This document shows positions 35,948 through 47,991 of a stretch of DNA of 64,000 nt, in pieces. The first letter of the stretch is position 1, and each line of letters opens with the position of its first letter. Source of the DNA: Caenorhabditis remanei (lineage: Eukaryota > Nematoda > Chromadorea > Rhabditida > Rhabditidae); NCBI RefSeq assembly GCF_010183535.1, contig NC_071332.1:4526001-4590000 (forward strand), written 5' to 3'. The notes beneath the pieces were generated by a model that saw only the letters and a program-made list of their open reading frames with translations, did no database searches and was not told where the DNA came from. The translations under genes and the position numbers were made by a program.

Positions 35948-38436
35948 ACTCCAATAATAATAATTCCAAAGTTGTACAATTCACCACTAAAAAAAACTTT
36001 CCGATTAAAACCAGCGTCCGGAACGTTTCGAATGATGGATGGTAAACACGGAAATCGATAGAAAACGAGCGTCGTAAGATATGACTAGGAGACACCACAC
36101 ACACTCCTAACTATATTTGCGCCTAATGATGAATCAAACACTCAACTTGCTCTCTTGCTCTCTCTCTCTCTCAGTCCCTTATCACTGATTCTCTCTTTAT
36201 TACTCTCCAGATGATTGTAGTGGTGGTGGTGGGGAATTTGACTCAATAATGACTGTTGAAGGCAGAAAATCGTTTTTTTTTAATTCTGGAAAGCACTTTG
36301 AATATAATACACGCCCGGGACTACAAACATAACTAGCCCGTCAGATTCCTCTCGCTCTCTCTGTCTCGTTACGAACTGTATACAACAATTTCGTTTTCTC
36401 GATTCCCCCTACGTCTCTCTCTCTCTCTTTCACAACCTCACTTTCTGTTTCCGCTGTCACAGCAGCAGCAGCAGCACACTGTCTTGTTCAAACATTCCGA
36501 ACCTATGTGTGGTGGTGGTCTCAGTGAGGTACGGAAGGGAGGGGAGAAAAGAATCGGAGGGATCGGCTCAGGGGGGGGGGGCGCGGAGAGAAAAGAGAAA
36601 CCACAGAGATTTGCGAGAGCATCAATACTCAATTTGGGTCGTTAAAGCATGAGTTGAACAACGAGAAGAAGACGAAGAAGGGTGTGGTTTTAAGACACGA
36701 AAACGTGTTGATTCCGAGAAACGAGGAGAGAGAGAGATAGCTGTGTTTCCTGTATACACGTCATGAAACTGAAAAATTCCAAATTTCCACACAAACCATA
36801 ACGGTTTTTGTGGGAAAGAGTGGTGTACTTTTGCAGAAATTGAGTGTCTGGAATCGAAATTAAACCAAATAAAGGCTGAATTAAATCGAAAACGTCAAAA
36901 CTTGACAGCTTCGTCAAGATTGACTGAAAAGTTGAGTCAAAACTCCGCCAAATTAGAGGTAATCCGAATTTAAAGGGAAAAACAGAAACTTGCAACATCG
37001 GAATTGTTCTAAATCAGGAACCTGCCGAGTTAGAACTGTCCAGAATCGAAAATTATGAATTGTAGAATAGTTCTGAACGGATTCAGAACAGGAGTATGTA
37101 AAAACCGTTACGATTCAGAAAATTGAAACTTTGTCGTTTCAGAACCGCTCCTAACTGGAACTAGACCATATTACATTCACGGGTAATTTGGCGCCAAAGT
37201 TGAAATTTCACATTTTTTCGAATTTTTATCGCGAAAAAGTCCGATTCATTCAGAATTAGAAAAAAATCTGAAAAATCATCTCATTTTCGATGAAAAATGG
37301 AAAAATTTCAAAAAAAATTGGTTCATTTTTTGAAGCCGGGCCTTGACCAGGCCTCGACAAGTATGCCATATTAGAACTTTTTAAATCAGAATTTCTTCGA
37401 AAAAGCGATTTTTTGAAACTTCTAATACTGTAGAAATCAGAAAAAGTGCTTAAACCACGAGTGAATGCACTAATTACTCTCCGGCAACACCAAAAACCGT
37501 CGTCTAGCCAATTTAGTGCTGAGCGGTGCGTTCCGAGCATACTTGCAACGGGCCGGGCCGGGCCGGGCCGGGCCGGGCCGATTTGAGAATTTTCACCGGC
37601 CCGGCCCGGCCCGGTCGGCCCGGGTCACAGTACAAAAATTTGAAAATTTGAATTTTTTTGAAAATTTTTTGATTTTTTCGCAAAAAAGTCGAATTTTCGA
37701 CTATGTTTTTACATATCGATAAAACTCAAGTTTACATAGGATTTTTGACTATTTTTGACGAAAATTTCAAAAAATTTCGAAAAATTTTGTGAAAAAGTTG
37801 TGCTCATTTTTTGACTCCGGGCCGACGGGCCGAGCCGGGCCGGGCCGATATTTTGCAAGTCTGGTTCCGAGTGTTGAAAAATCACTAAACGTTTTGAGCA
37901 AACATAGCAGCATTCCTTCGCCGCTTCTCGCTAGCTTTTCGACATTTTCGTTCAGGAAGGAGGATGGCTCAAAATCCATGGCAAAAAAATCATTGAAGAC
38001 CCCAAAAATCCAGATAAATCGAAAATTTGGTGAAGAGAAAGAAGAAGAAGAGGAGATTAGTGTGTATTCGTTCTTTTTCTCCTTCTTCTTATTCACAGTC
38101 AAAGTCTAAACGAACGAGACAGAAAGAAGAGTGACGGGAAGCGAAAAAGATGATGATTCGCTTCGGTTGGTCACCTCTTCTCTCGTGGTGGACAGTACGA
38201 CGGCGTCCGTTGCGCCGGAATACAAATTCGATAGATATATATATATATATATATATATATTCGGAACGCGACGCACTTCAGGAGAAAAGAAGAAAAATGA
38301 GGGCAATGTGATTGGCAATTGAATTGGTAATGAGCGTGTCTAGAACGGGAATTTCTAGTGAAAAAAACGCCCATTTTAGACGCCGAAAATCGAAAATTTG
38401 CAAAAATTTGCAAAAAAAAATTATTTTTTCAAAAAA
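35948..38436. other. gck-1 upstream region with repeats
   Basis: CT-rich promoter-like sequence (about 36130-36440), a CAG run near 36462, a truncated GGGCC MITE (37190-37365), a full one (37538-37863) and a TA microsatellite (38237-38260). A possible minus-strand coding exon at 37870-37976 (MDFEPSSFLNENVEKLARSG) borders the full MITE but is unproven. Confidence 0.4.
37538..37863. mobile_element. GGGCC-rich hAT-like MITE
   Basis: Ends CATACTTGCAA / TTGCAAGTCTG with the 8-bp duplication GTTCCGAG on both sides (37530-37537, 37864-37871). It has the same GGGCC block structure as the copies at 31728 and 61462. Confidence 0.8.
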
Positions 38437-39790
38437 TTACCTCGACATCTGATCCGAACGTTGTGAAATCCATCTATATAATAAGAGAAATTTTGAGAAA
38501 TTTTTGAAGCGAATTTTTAATGAATACACAAAATCAGGTTGTGGGGAAAAGTCGGCTGGGAGCAACGACTCTGGGAGCTCTTGGCGTCGGAAGTTTTCAA
38601 AGCGGCGGTACGCAAACACCACATTTGACGACAAATTGCGGACACTGGGGAAATTGGAAAAATTAATTTAGAAATATAGTTTTTGAGTGATAAATTGATA
38701 GAAAGTTGATATTTTTCGGTGATATTCGGCAGAAAAAAAATGAAGAAAACATTCTGAATTAGTAGGTTACTCAATTCTGGTCAATTTTTACTCATTTTCC
38801 ATCGAAAAAACTGCGTAATTCGCAATAGTAAGTTTTTTTGTTAAATTTCTCAGTTTTACCCGTTAAACCTATTTTTTAATCAAACTTTAGCTCATTTTTC
38901 GATAGTTTTCATCCGAAATGTCTCAAAAATTATAATTCCGAGCAAAAAATCGCGAAATTCGAGAAAAAATTTAAAAAAAAAACGTTTGTACGTTGAATAA
39001 GTTGGAATTTGTGATAAATTTCTATATAAATTCCGGATTTTATGTGTTTTTCATCCGAAATCACAAAAATTTAACATTTATGACAAATAATCAGAAAAAA
39101 AACACATTTCTGATTTTTTTTCTACTCGTTTTAATTATTTTTTGAAGATTTTCATAGCGAAAAACAAGAAAAATCGTCATTTTTAATTGAGAAACACCCT
39201 GTTTGAGAAAAATTGAAGTGATTTCTAATAATCGTAAAACTATGAATATGAAAACAACGATTTCTGAGAAAAAAGTACTGAAATTGAGAAGAAAAATCCC
39301 CAAAGTTCGAACTTACACTGTTATCTTCAATCGGTTTAGCCGTAAACTTCCTCCGTTCCGCCGGCTTTGGCGGTGACATTTCGGGTGACATGACGTTCAG
39401 ATTAACCGCCAGACTTGGTGGCACAGGCGACTGCTGCTGGGGGTGCTCCGTAGAGTTATAGATCCCTTGGATGGTTTTTCCAAAATTGGACGGTTTGAAA
39501 CCAGTCTCGAAACGGTTTAAAGTCATATTCTCCATAGGTGGGTCCATAAACCCTTCATTCGTGGCTCCATACGTCACGTGCTCTCTGGGCGGTGTGATTT
39601 GAGGGAAGAAGGAGTTTTCTTCGACCGGATATACGATATTCGTGTTTACGTATAATGGGGCTTCCAGAGAGGGTTCCAAGGGCTCTCTGAACGGCGGTGG
39701 CGGAGCCGGAGCCCTTTTTTCGAATCGCTGAATAGCTGATTGAACATTTGTCGTTCGAAGAATAGTATCAGTGAATCTGTGATCTTCCAT
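38437..39790 (-). CDS. unrecognised proline-rich protein, model incomplete
   Basis: The first coding exon is the complement of 39317-39790: ATG at 39790 just after a TTGTTCAG acceptor, ending AACAGT|GTAAGT; 158 codons. It has an RAPAPPPPFREPLEPS stretch and TPPREHVTYGATNEGF and MSPEMSPPKPAERRKFTAKP segments, and looks like an intrinsically disordered adaptor-type sequence. Downstream coding-like exons follow at about 38590-38646 after a CCCCAG acceptor (VVFAYRRFENFRRQELPES) and at 38440-38472 (MDFTTFGSDVE). Their phases do not join cleanly to the first exon, so an exon or alternative donor is missing. No homologue recognised. Confidence 0.5.
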
Positions 39791-42700
39791 ATAGAACCTG
39801 AACAATGATTGATAGTGGGAGTAGGAGAAGAAGAAAACGACGAAAACGATTGGCGAGGAAGGAAAACGGAGGGGGAAAACTGAAATCGATAAGAAGGACA
39901 GAATTATGCCATAAAAATTCCTGAGGCGTGATGCATCGGGTGTGATAACACGAGTAAAAAGAGAGTGTCGTCTGTTGCGAGGGAATTGGAAATATGACAG
40001 CTCGACAAACATTTGATGCGTTTTTTGACCTGATCGTTCAGAGCAAAAAGCGAACGCGGATGGTTTTTAAACTATGCTATCAATGAACAAGGAATAGTTA
40101 ATTGCATTGCGTCAATTAACTAATTATGCTGGAAACAAGGAAAGTGTTTCAGCTTAAATCCGTTTCAAGATTCAGCTGGCAACTAAATGAACCAGGTTAC
40201 GAGGTTCCGTTAGTTTCCACGATGATCTACGTGAAAAAGTGAAACTCAGAAAATAGTTTCCCGCTAAAACCTAGATGGTTGGGAAACTAACGTCGTCTGG
40301 ATTCTAAACCCGTTCTCAATTTTTGACCACCGTCGAAATTGCCGGAGTTTCGTCACTCGGTAATTCTGATGGCTTTTGTGATCTACGCGAAAAAGCGGAA
40401 TCACACACAAAATAGTTTCTAGATGAAATCTATATAGCTAGCGTGAGGATTCTGAATCCGTTTTCAAATTTTTCGAATTGTCTACATGAGCCGAGATATA
40501 GGGTTTCAAAGAAAAGCTCTGTAACTCAGCCAAATTGATAAACCAAAGAAAGCACAGACACGATGAAAACCGTGTCGCACCGCCTACGTGATTGGAAAGC
40601 TGAAGACGTGAAGATTCTGAATATTTTTCAGAATTTGTGTAGTGTTACTTTGAACCGAGTTACAGTATTTTGAAAGTCGATTCAACATCTAATATTAGTG
40701 AAACGACAGTTTGTGATCTACGCGTGATAACTGAACCTCAGCAAATCCTTTCTAGGAGAAACCGGAATTGCTGGAAAGCTGAAGACGTGAGGGTTCTGAA
40801 TTCGTTTTCAAATTTTTCGAATTGTCTACATGAGCCGAGTTACAGCATTTCGCTCTGTAACTTGGTTCATTTTGACATTGCAAAAATTTTGCATACAGAT
40901 TCAGAATCCCTGTAACATCAGCTTTCCAGCGGTACAGGGATCTCAGGATCATTCCAACACTGCAAACCGTCAAAAAGCCAAATTGATGAACCAAAGAAAG
41001 CACAGACACGATGAAAACCAAGAAAACCGTGCGGTCAGAGCACTCAAAAGTGAAATTCGATAACTTGCTCTTTCTCAGTCCGTCGGCGACTTTTTTGGTG
41101 CTCAGAAATGGACAAAACACGTGTAACCACCATAAAACGAAATAACAGAAACCCGAAAAGTGTACGATTCTTTCCTCGGGATTATTCATATTTGTTGTCC
41201 CTCCCGACCCGACGAGAGAGAGTTTCCATATAATCGCAACGGTCAACAGTGTTTTACAATTACTTTTTTCCCCTTTTCACTACTTACCGCCGGCCCATTC
41301 AATTATTTTAAGTGCCCCCCGGCGTACCTCAATGTCAATCCGATCCCATTTCACAGTAGTTGATGGTTGGGCGACTTCTAATGCTGCTGACGTCATTGAT
41401 TGCGCTGACTGTAATTAGGAATAATTGGGGGAAATGGTGGAAGATAGGATAATGAGAAAAGGGTAACTTGAAAACGGGGCAATACGTGGATACAAAGAAA
41501 AAAACGTTTTGGAAACACGTCAATTTTTTTTTAATTTTGAAGAAAAAACATGTTTTGAAAGTACAGTAATCCGGGAAAACAGTTTTTTGTATTCAAAACA
41601 AGATGGATAATTTAAAGGCGCATCAAAAGCCACTTGACTATTTCATCGAAAAAATGATTTTGCGCAGTGTTACAGTGAAAATTTGCTAATTTCAAAGGAG
41701 TGTCTGAATGTTTGTATCTATTTTGCGGGGTGGAAACCCACCTTCAAACAATCACATCTCAAAAGCTAGCAGAGTTATCAAAAAGTTGTCAACTACAAAA
41801 ATATTATTCAGATCTAGATCTCCATTTTTGTAGTTGACAACTTTTTGGTAGCACTTCACGCTTTTGAGTTATGCGCCTCCAAAAAAAAAGCAACGTCACG
41901 CGAGAGGGAAGGAGAGTGCAGAGAAGCTAGACTGTCTGACTTCTCTGCGTCTCTTCTCATTGCTTCAGTTGCTCATCTTTAAAGGCGTGTAGCTCAAAAA
42001 CTTTTTCAGCTAGCATGAGCAACTGAAGAGATGAGAAGAAGAGAGAGCGAGAGGGCGCAGAGAAGTCAGACAGTCTAGCTTCTCTGCGCTCTCTCTCTCT
42101 CCGAAGACACCTATCTTCAAAGGCGCATATCTCAAAGGTGTGAAGAGTTAACAAAAAGTTGTCAACTACAAAAATGCAGCTCTTAGTTTGATCTACACAT
42201 CCAATATAAATTTGAAACAATGTGGCTAATTTTAAATACCATGAAAGTAAAAATACCGTCAACCAACATTTTCACAGAAGATAGTACTGATAATTTTATG
42301 AAAAGCTTACACCGTTAGAGAGATACAAGGATTCTGAATCTGTTTTTAAAATGTTCAAAATGCTAAAGTTACTGAGTTATAAGCAAATGAAGCCAAAAGT
42401 TCAACTATTGAATACTGCCTGGCTCTAAGTGCTGGAACTCGGCACAGTTAGATATTTTTGAAACTTGAAAACAAACTCAAAATGGTCTCTGATTCAGAAT
42501 CTGAACTGTATAAATGCTGTTCAGGTTATCTATTCCACCTGATTTACTCTGAAAGCAAGAAGACCTCAAACTACACACTCCCCTTCAAAAATGACGAAAA
42601 AAAACTTATCAAGTCATTGAAAATAAACACAGAGAATACTGTTGTGAGACTCACATACCACTTCTATAGTTATGGGTCATATCATACGTTGTTTATGTAA

Positions 42701-45700
42701 ACATGAACTATCAATTGTCAAGGTTTTATTGTATATATTGGTGAGAGAATGTGTTTGTATGTGTGGTCGGAAATTTAAAGAAAGGTTTGGGGACATATAT
42801 TCAGAGGGTAATCAGCTTGACGATTAGAATAGAACATCGGATATCAAAAATCAGACGAGGGAAATGAAAATGAATTGAAAGAAAAAGTGACACAACACAT
42901 GTCGCTGGAAGTTGTTTCAATGGGCTCAATTGTGGTGGTCGTGAGATATTATTGACAACTTTTGATTGCCTCTTTGTGGTGTCTTGGAGTTTACAGGAAT
43001 TGTCATCGAGGTAGATCCGAATATTCTGGAGAGGCGACAAATTACAGATATCGAAAACTATGAAATTTAGGCACTTATTCTTGAGATTCATAACTTCATG
43101 CTACCTGAAATAGTTTTTGAGCTATGCGCCTTTAAAGATAAGCAACTAAAGCGATGAGAAGGATAGAGAGAGGGCGCAGAGAAGTCAGACAGTCTAGCTT
43201 CTCTGTGCTCTCTCACCATGGTTACCTATCTTCAAAGTCACAGAACTCAAAAGCGTGAAGTGCTACCAAAAGGTTGTCAGCCGGAAAATTTTTAAAAAAA
43301 ATTGTGATTCTGGCCAGCATGTGGGACTTTGTACGTTTCTCTGACCATACCAATTATTTTCAGCTCCTGTAGACCTGAAGTTTGTGTGGGAGACGCCGAG
43401 AAGTCAGAGTTCGGGATTATGAGTGGGTGACGCATTCTGGAAGATCTCGTGCTAGACACAGCACCGATCAAGTGCTTGAAGTTTTGACCAACCATATTTG
43501 TAGACTTGATACCACTTCCCATTTTTTGTCAGATGTCACAGGAATCCAAAAAAGCCAATATCATCCGATGTCTCAACTCTCACAAGCTATCACTGAGCTG
43601 ATCACTAAGCTCACCAACGGATTACCAGACACATCCTCCTGCAAAGCCCAACGTCCAAAGTTTGACCTCGTTTTTCTCGAATACCAGGCCTCGAGGGCAA
43701 AAACTGAGTATATATTTGGAATCAGCATTTTTTCAGCTTTCCAATGATATAGGTCACGTCCTATAACTTCACGGTTGTTCGGAGGCCTTCCTTAGTTAGA
43801 AATTTCAGGGTCAAGGTTCGATTACTTCATTTTTGGATACCTTGCTCAATCGAACTGCTCTAAACTTCCTGGCACCCTGTTACAATCTATCCCGCAAACA
43901 GAGGCGAGAGCCAACGGAATTGCCGATTGTCGAGTTTTCAAACCGCAGAAAGTTCTCGTCGTCCCTGATCCCGAATACCCCAGTATCGTTTCTTCTTTTC
44001 ATCTTCTATTGAGTCATTGATAATGAAAAGACAACTCGAGAACAAAAAGCATGCAACAACTGACTCTCTCTCGAACAAAAAAACATTGTAAACTATAGAA
44101 GATAGGTTCGCACCACCACAAGAACAATTGACACATGAGAGCCTTCCTTCTTGTTTCAATGTTTTGTTTTTTGATGCTCTAATGGTGGAGTTTGTCAGTA
44201 CCTGATTCAGAATTCCCAGGTTTTGTTTTCAGCGTTCCGATCATTTGGATCAAACCCTAGTTCCCAAAATAACCCCAAGAAAAGTATAAGTTTCCATGAA
44301 AAGTATAATACATATACAAGTTTTTATGTGATTCTCAAAAACTAATTCCAAAACCACAACCTTTTCAATACAGCCATAAAAGCCATAATATCCCTTCTCG
44401 TTTTGGCATTCAACTCCGTGAAAACATAAAAATTCGCCCCGTTTCTTTCCTAATCCCCTAGTCTCTTTTCATCCGCTTTTCGAACATCCCACCTTTTGGT
44501 TTTATTTTCAGATTTTTTATCTCGTAACTGAGAAAAAAATGGAGATGGACTTTGTTATTTAGCCCTAAAAATAAAGAATGGTATTTTAAAATTTTGAAAA
44601 GTTCGAAAGCTCATTGTTCATCGGAAATTAAAGTTTCCGGCGGTAAGGCTCATCGAGTTGTGTCGAGGGTCACTATGTTTTTATTGAGATATAGATTTCA
44701 AAACGTGCTGGAAGTTCAAAATCGTTAGTGCAGGCAGAGCTTTTGTAGTTTGGTTTTTTTAGGCCAAGAATCTTAAAAACATTCGGAAGTTGATAACCTA
44801 GAATTCCATTCTGAAAATCCGAAGAAAAACATTCGGCAGTTGAAAACCGAGAATTCCAATATGAAAAGAAAAGTTCGGCCATTACTGACCATGGCTTAAA
44901 ATGTACAGTCTTCCGGTTTTAACGGTGCTGCCCTTAATCAGATCGGCTTGAATCAAAACCGGCTGAAAGATAGTTTAGGAGCCTTAGACTTATTTCTGAC
45001 GGTTTTGAATTGTGCCAGTTCTGATCCGTACCAGTTTTATTTCGGCCTGTTCTGATTAAGAACAGGCAACAAGTCAGATTTTACAAACTATAGGATCTTG
45101 GCCTTGAAATTCAAGCAGCACGGATAACCTTCAGCTTGCAACATAATCTTGACATTAGCTTATGTAAACAAAGAAAACTCTTTCATCTTCCCGCCGGATT
45201 AGATCAGAATCGTTCTCGACTGTCTAGGCAAGGTCACTTTCATGTTTTCACTTCTCTTCTCTTTTCTTTTTTTCCGAGCGTCCATTCCTTCTTCTCCCCC
45301 CTTCCTCGCCTATTGTTACACTTTGAACCCCGCCCCCATTCACTAGTCACAATTTCACTTCTCTCTTTTCCATTTTCCCCCACTTTTCTTATCTGTTCGT
45401 CCGGCTTGTCAGGAAGAAGGGCTTAGTTCATGCAAATACGCTCGGTTGATAAACAATTGTTGTTTTTTTGGGATTTTTCCTTCCAAAATGTTTTCGAAAA
45501 TTAGTTATTTTTAGACCGTATTTAAAATTCGAAAACCTAAACAGAATCTTAATAATAGTTTACTGAACCTATTATTAACTTGTTTAGGGTAAGAACAACA
45601 GAGCGATTTTACTCATTTCATTCAGAATGCCCACGCAAACTATTATAGACGAAAATTGAATAAATGAAAGAAGTGGTCTTTGCTTCTTTCGAACACTTTC

Positions 45701-45788
45701 CATCGATCTATTGTTATCTTTTGAAAAACGTCGTCTCGCCATTGATTTTTCTGATTTTTCTGCTGATAATGCATGTTTTATTGTTCAG
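39791..45788. other. 6-kb gene-poor stretch, repeats only
   Basis: 40440-40960 carries degenerate repeats of GCTGGAAAGCTGAAGACGTG followed by CGAATTGTCTACATGAGCCG. Hairpin-element copies lie at about 41760-42190 (two) and 43110-43290. A partial CTAGG-type element lies at about 43655-43790. Open frames at 42458 and 43382 show no domain and overlap repeats. No gene is supported; it may include regulatory DNA of the HMG-box gene. Confidence 0.5.
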
Positions 45789-47991
45789 ATGCTTCACAAT
45801 GAAAACTCTGATTTCGGGTTGCTGCTGACGAACAACGATGACGAGGAGGCAGAACGTGAAATGGCGCAATCAGTGCAGCCAGCGGATGCTCTGAAAGAGA
45901 CACAAATGTTGTTGAGCGGTAAGTTTTTTTTAGTTCTAGCTATAAAATAACCTGAGTCATCAGACCCTGGTGGTCAAAAACCTGATACCTTTTGCACATA
46001 GTTTTAGACACTGCCGTGGGAAAATTGTTCTAGTCCAGTGCAACAAGTTGGAATTAGATTTTTTTCTTTTTTTGCAAGAAAAGTTAGCAGATTCTAATTG
46101 AAATTCAGCTCAAACTAGACATTGGCTCTATTTCATAATTCCATTAATTAATGAAGTAATTAACCTAGGTGTAGGCTGATGATTTCCGTTCTACAAATTC
46201 GGGTTTCCTTTCCATTTTCATAAAATCTTAGCGCATTATTTCGTCCAGTGTGCTAAAAAGAAATGGACAAACATATGTTTAACTTTTTCGTTGTGACTTG
46301 TGCTTTGTGATTGCACGGTTGAATTAACATAACTTTTCTACAAGTTAGGCTAGCCATCAGGAGCATCTCCAGGTTTTCATTTTCGTAGCAATATTTTCGA
46401 AATAAAAAAGTTCCGACATTTTTTCTCACGACAAAATGCAGACTGAAAAAATTCGGAACTTTTTTATTGCGACAATAGTGTTATAATTAGCTCTACCCTG
46501 AACCGATTTCAAGGTAATTCGATAACATTACTAGTTTTCTTGTTAGCACTTTTTTAGTTTGTTATTTTTGCAAGTGCCATTTATATAACATGACTTATAG
46601 TTAATCCCTTCTGCAAAACACCCTTTTATTTTGACCAAATCCCCTTTCCAGCTGGAAACCCAAACATCGAAGCACTTCTCAACAGCCCGGAATGGAAGCT
46701 CGTATTCTCCATGCTCCAGGAGAGACTCTCCCAAACAACTACTAATCTCTCCACCCTGCCACCAACCACTCCCGCATTAGCCACCCCTCCACCGGTTCCG
46801 TTTTCACCGCTCACCTGCCTTCCATCTCCATTCTCTTTCGGCACGCATTATGGAAATGAGGGTATTATCTAATTCCCTTTTTGTGCAGGGTTTTGATCTT
46901 TTGTGTTTCAAGGTAAGAAGGATCATGTGAAGCGGCCATTGAATGCGTTCATGATATGGTCCCGTCAGGAGAGGCGCAAGATCACGGATAGCTATCCGGA
47001 TTGTCACAACAGCACAATCTCGAAACTTCTGGGTGAGTAAATGTTAATAGGCGCGGATTTTTTAAAACAGATTTTGAGCAAGGTAATTAAACTCATTGAT
47101 AGTTTTCAACCAAGAAAGATAGTGCAAGTTTTTTTGTGAGTCTAACAAGTGAAGTCTTTGAGAGGCCACTTTCAAACAACCCTATAAATTTGGTTATACG
47201 TATTTTCGACCTCGAGGAGCCCATTTCTGCAGTCAAAACCTGCTAAATGTCTCTGCGAGCCGAGTTATGAGCTCTCAAACTTTTCATATGGTTAAGCCTG
47301 TTCACATGGAATTCCAAATCGGCGGTATATACGCCATCACACGGTTCCATTTGTGTTTGCCAACTGCTTACCTGTGCTCGTACGTCGCTTGAGAGCTTAT
47401 AACTCGGCTTTCATAGACATTTAGCAGGTTTTCACAGCAGAAATGGACTCCTCGTGGTCAAAAATACCTATATTCAAATCTATAGCTCGTTTGAAAATGG
47501 CGTCTCCAAAGGCTTCCCTTGTAAGCTCTGCTGACTTTTGTACCTAACCAGATGCGACTTTGAGCAAGAGCTCGGGAAAGGTTAGGCAACCTTTGGACAC
47601 ACACAGGACACATTGATTCCCCGTTCACAAATCTTACCCTCTTTCAAAACAAAATCTTGCAGGACAACGCTGGAAAGAGATGCGCGACGATCAAAAGAAG
47701 CCGTACTTTGACGAACAAGAACATCTCAAAGAGCTCCACAAACAAGAATACCCGGATTATCGCTACAAGCCGAGTCGTAGACGTATTTCGATCGACGGAA
47801 AGAAAGTCCCACTGAGCCGTCTTCGGAAAGGATCCCAATCGTGGGATCAGGAGTCTCCACTGTCTGTGGTATGTGTATCTTACGACTAAGCCCAAAAACT
47901 AAACAAGTATTTTTTCTTTCAGACAGAACTCGCCTCCCGTGTTCTTCTTCTGAGTAACCAACAACAAGAGCTCCAGAAATCAAATGAATAA
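45789..47991 (+). CDS. SOX-type HMG-box transcription factor
   Basis: Exons 45789-45918, 46652-46861, 46913-47032, 47663-47868 and 47923-47991 give 244 aa. Residues 1-113 are acidic then Pro/Thr-rich. The HMG box spans about residues 118-192: [52 protein letters not shown]. The [10 protein letters not shown] and PDYRYKP motifs are SOX-like, nearest in look to SoxD, but the protein is short and shows no long SoxD coiled coil. It would bind the minor groove at ACAAT-type sites and bend DNA. The start is the ATG directly after a TTGTTCAG acceptor, so an untranslated upstream exon or trans-splicing is likely. A palindromic element fills the third intron (47160-47515). I cannot name the gene. Confidence 0.85.
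47160..47515. repeat. palindromic element in HMG-box gene intron
   Basis: Left arm about 47160-47287 (GAGGCCACTTTCAAAC..., CTGCTAAATGTCT) is mirrored by 47388-47515 (AGACATTTAGCAG, ...GTTTGAAAATGGC). No target duplication could be fixed. Confidence 0.6.

Noticed and set aside
36438..36632. Minus-strand frame with poly-Cys and poly-Pro
   Set aside because: Produced by a CAG run and a G-rich run in the gck-1 upstream region; no coding evidence.
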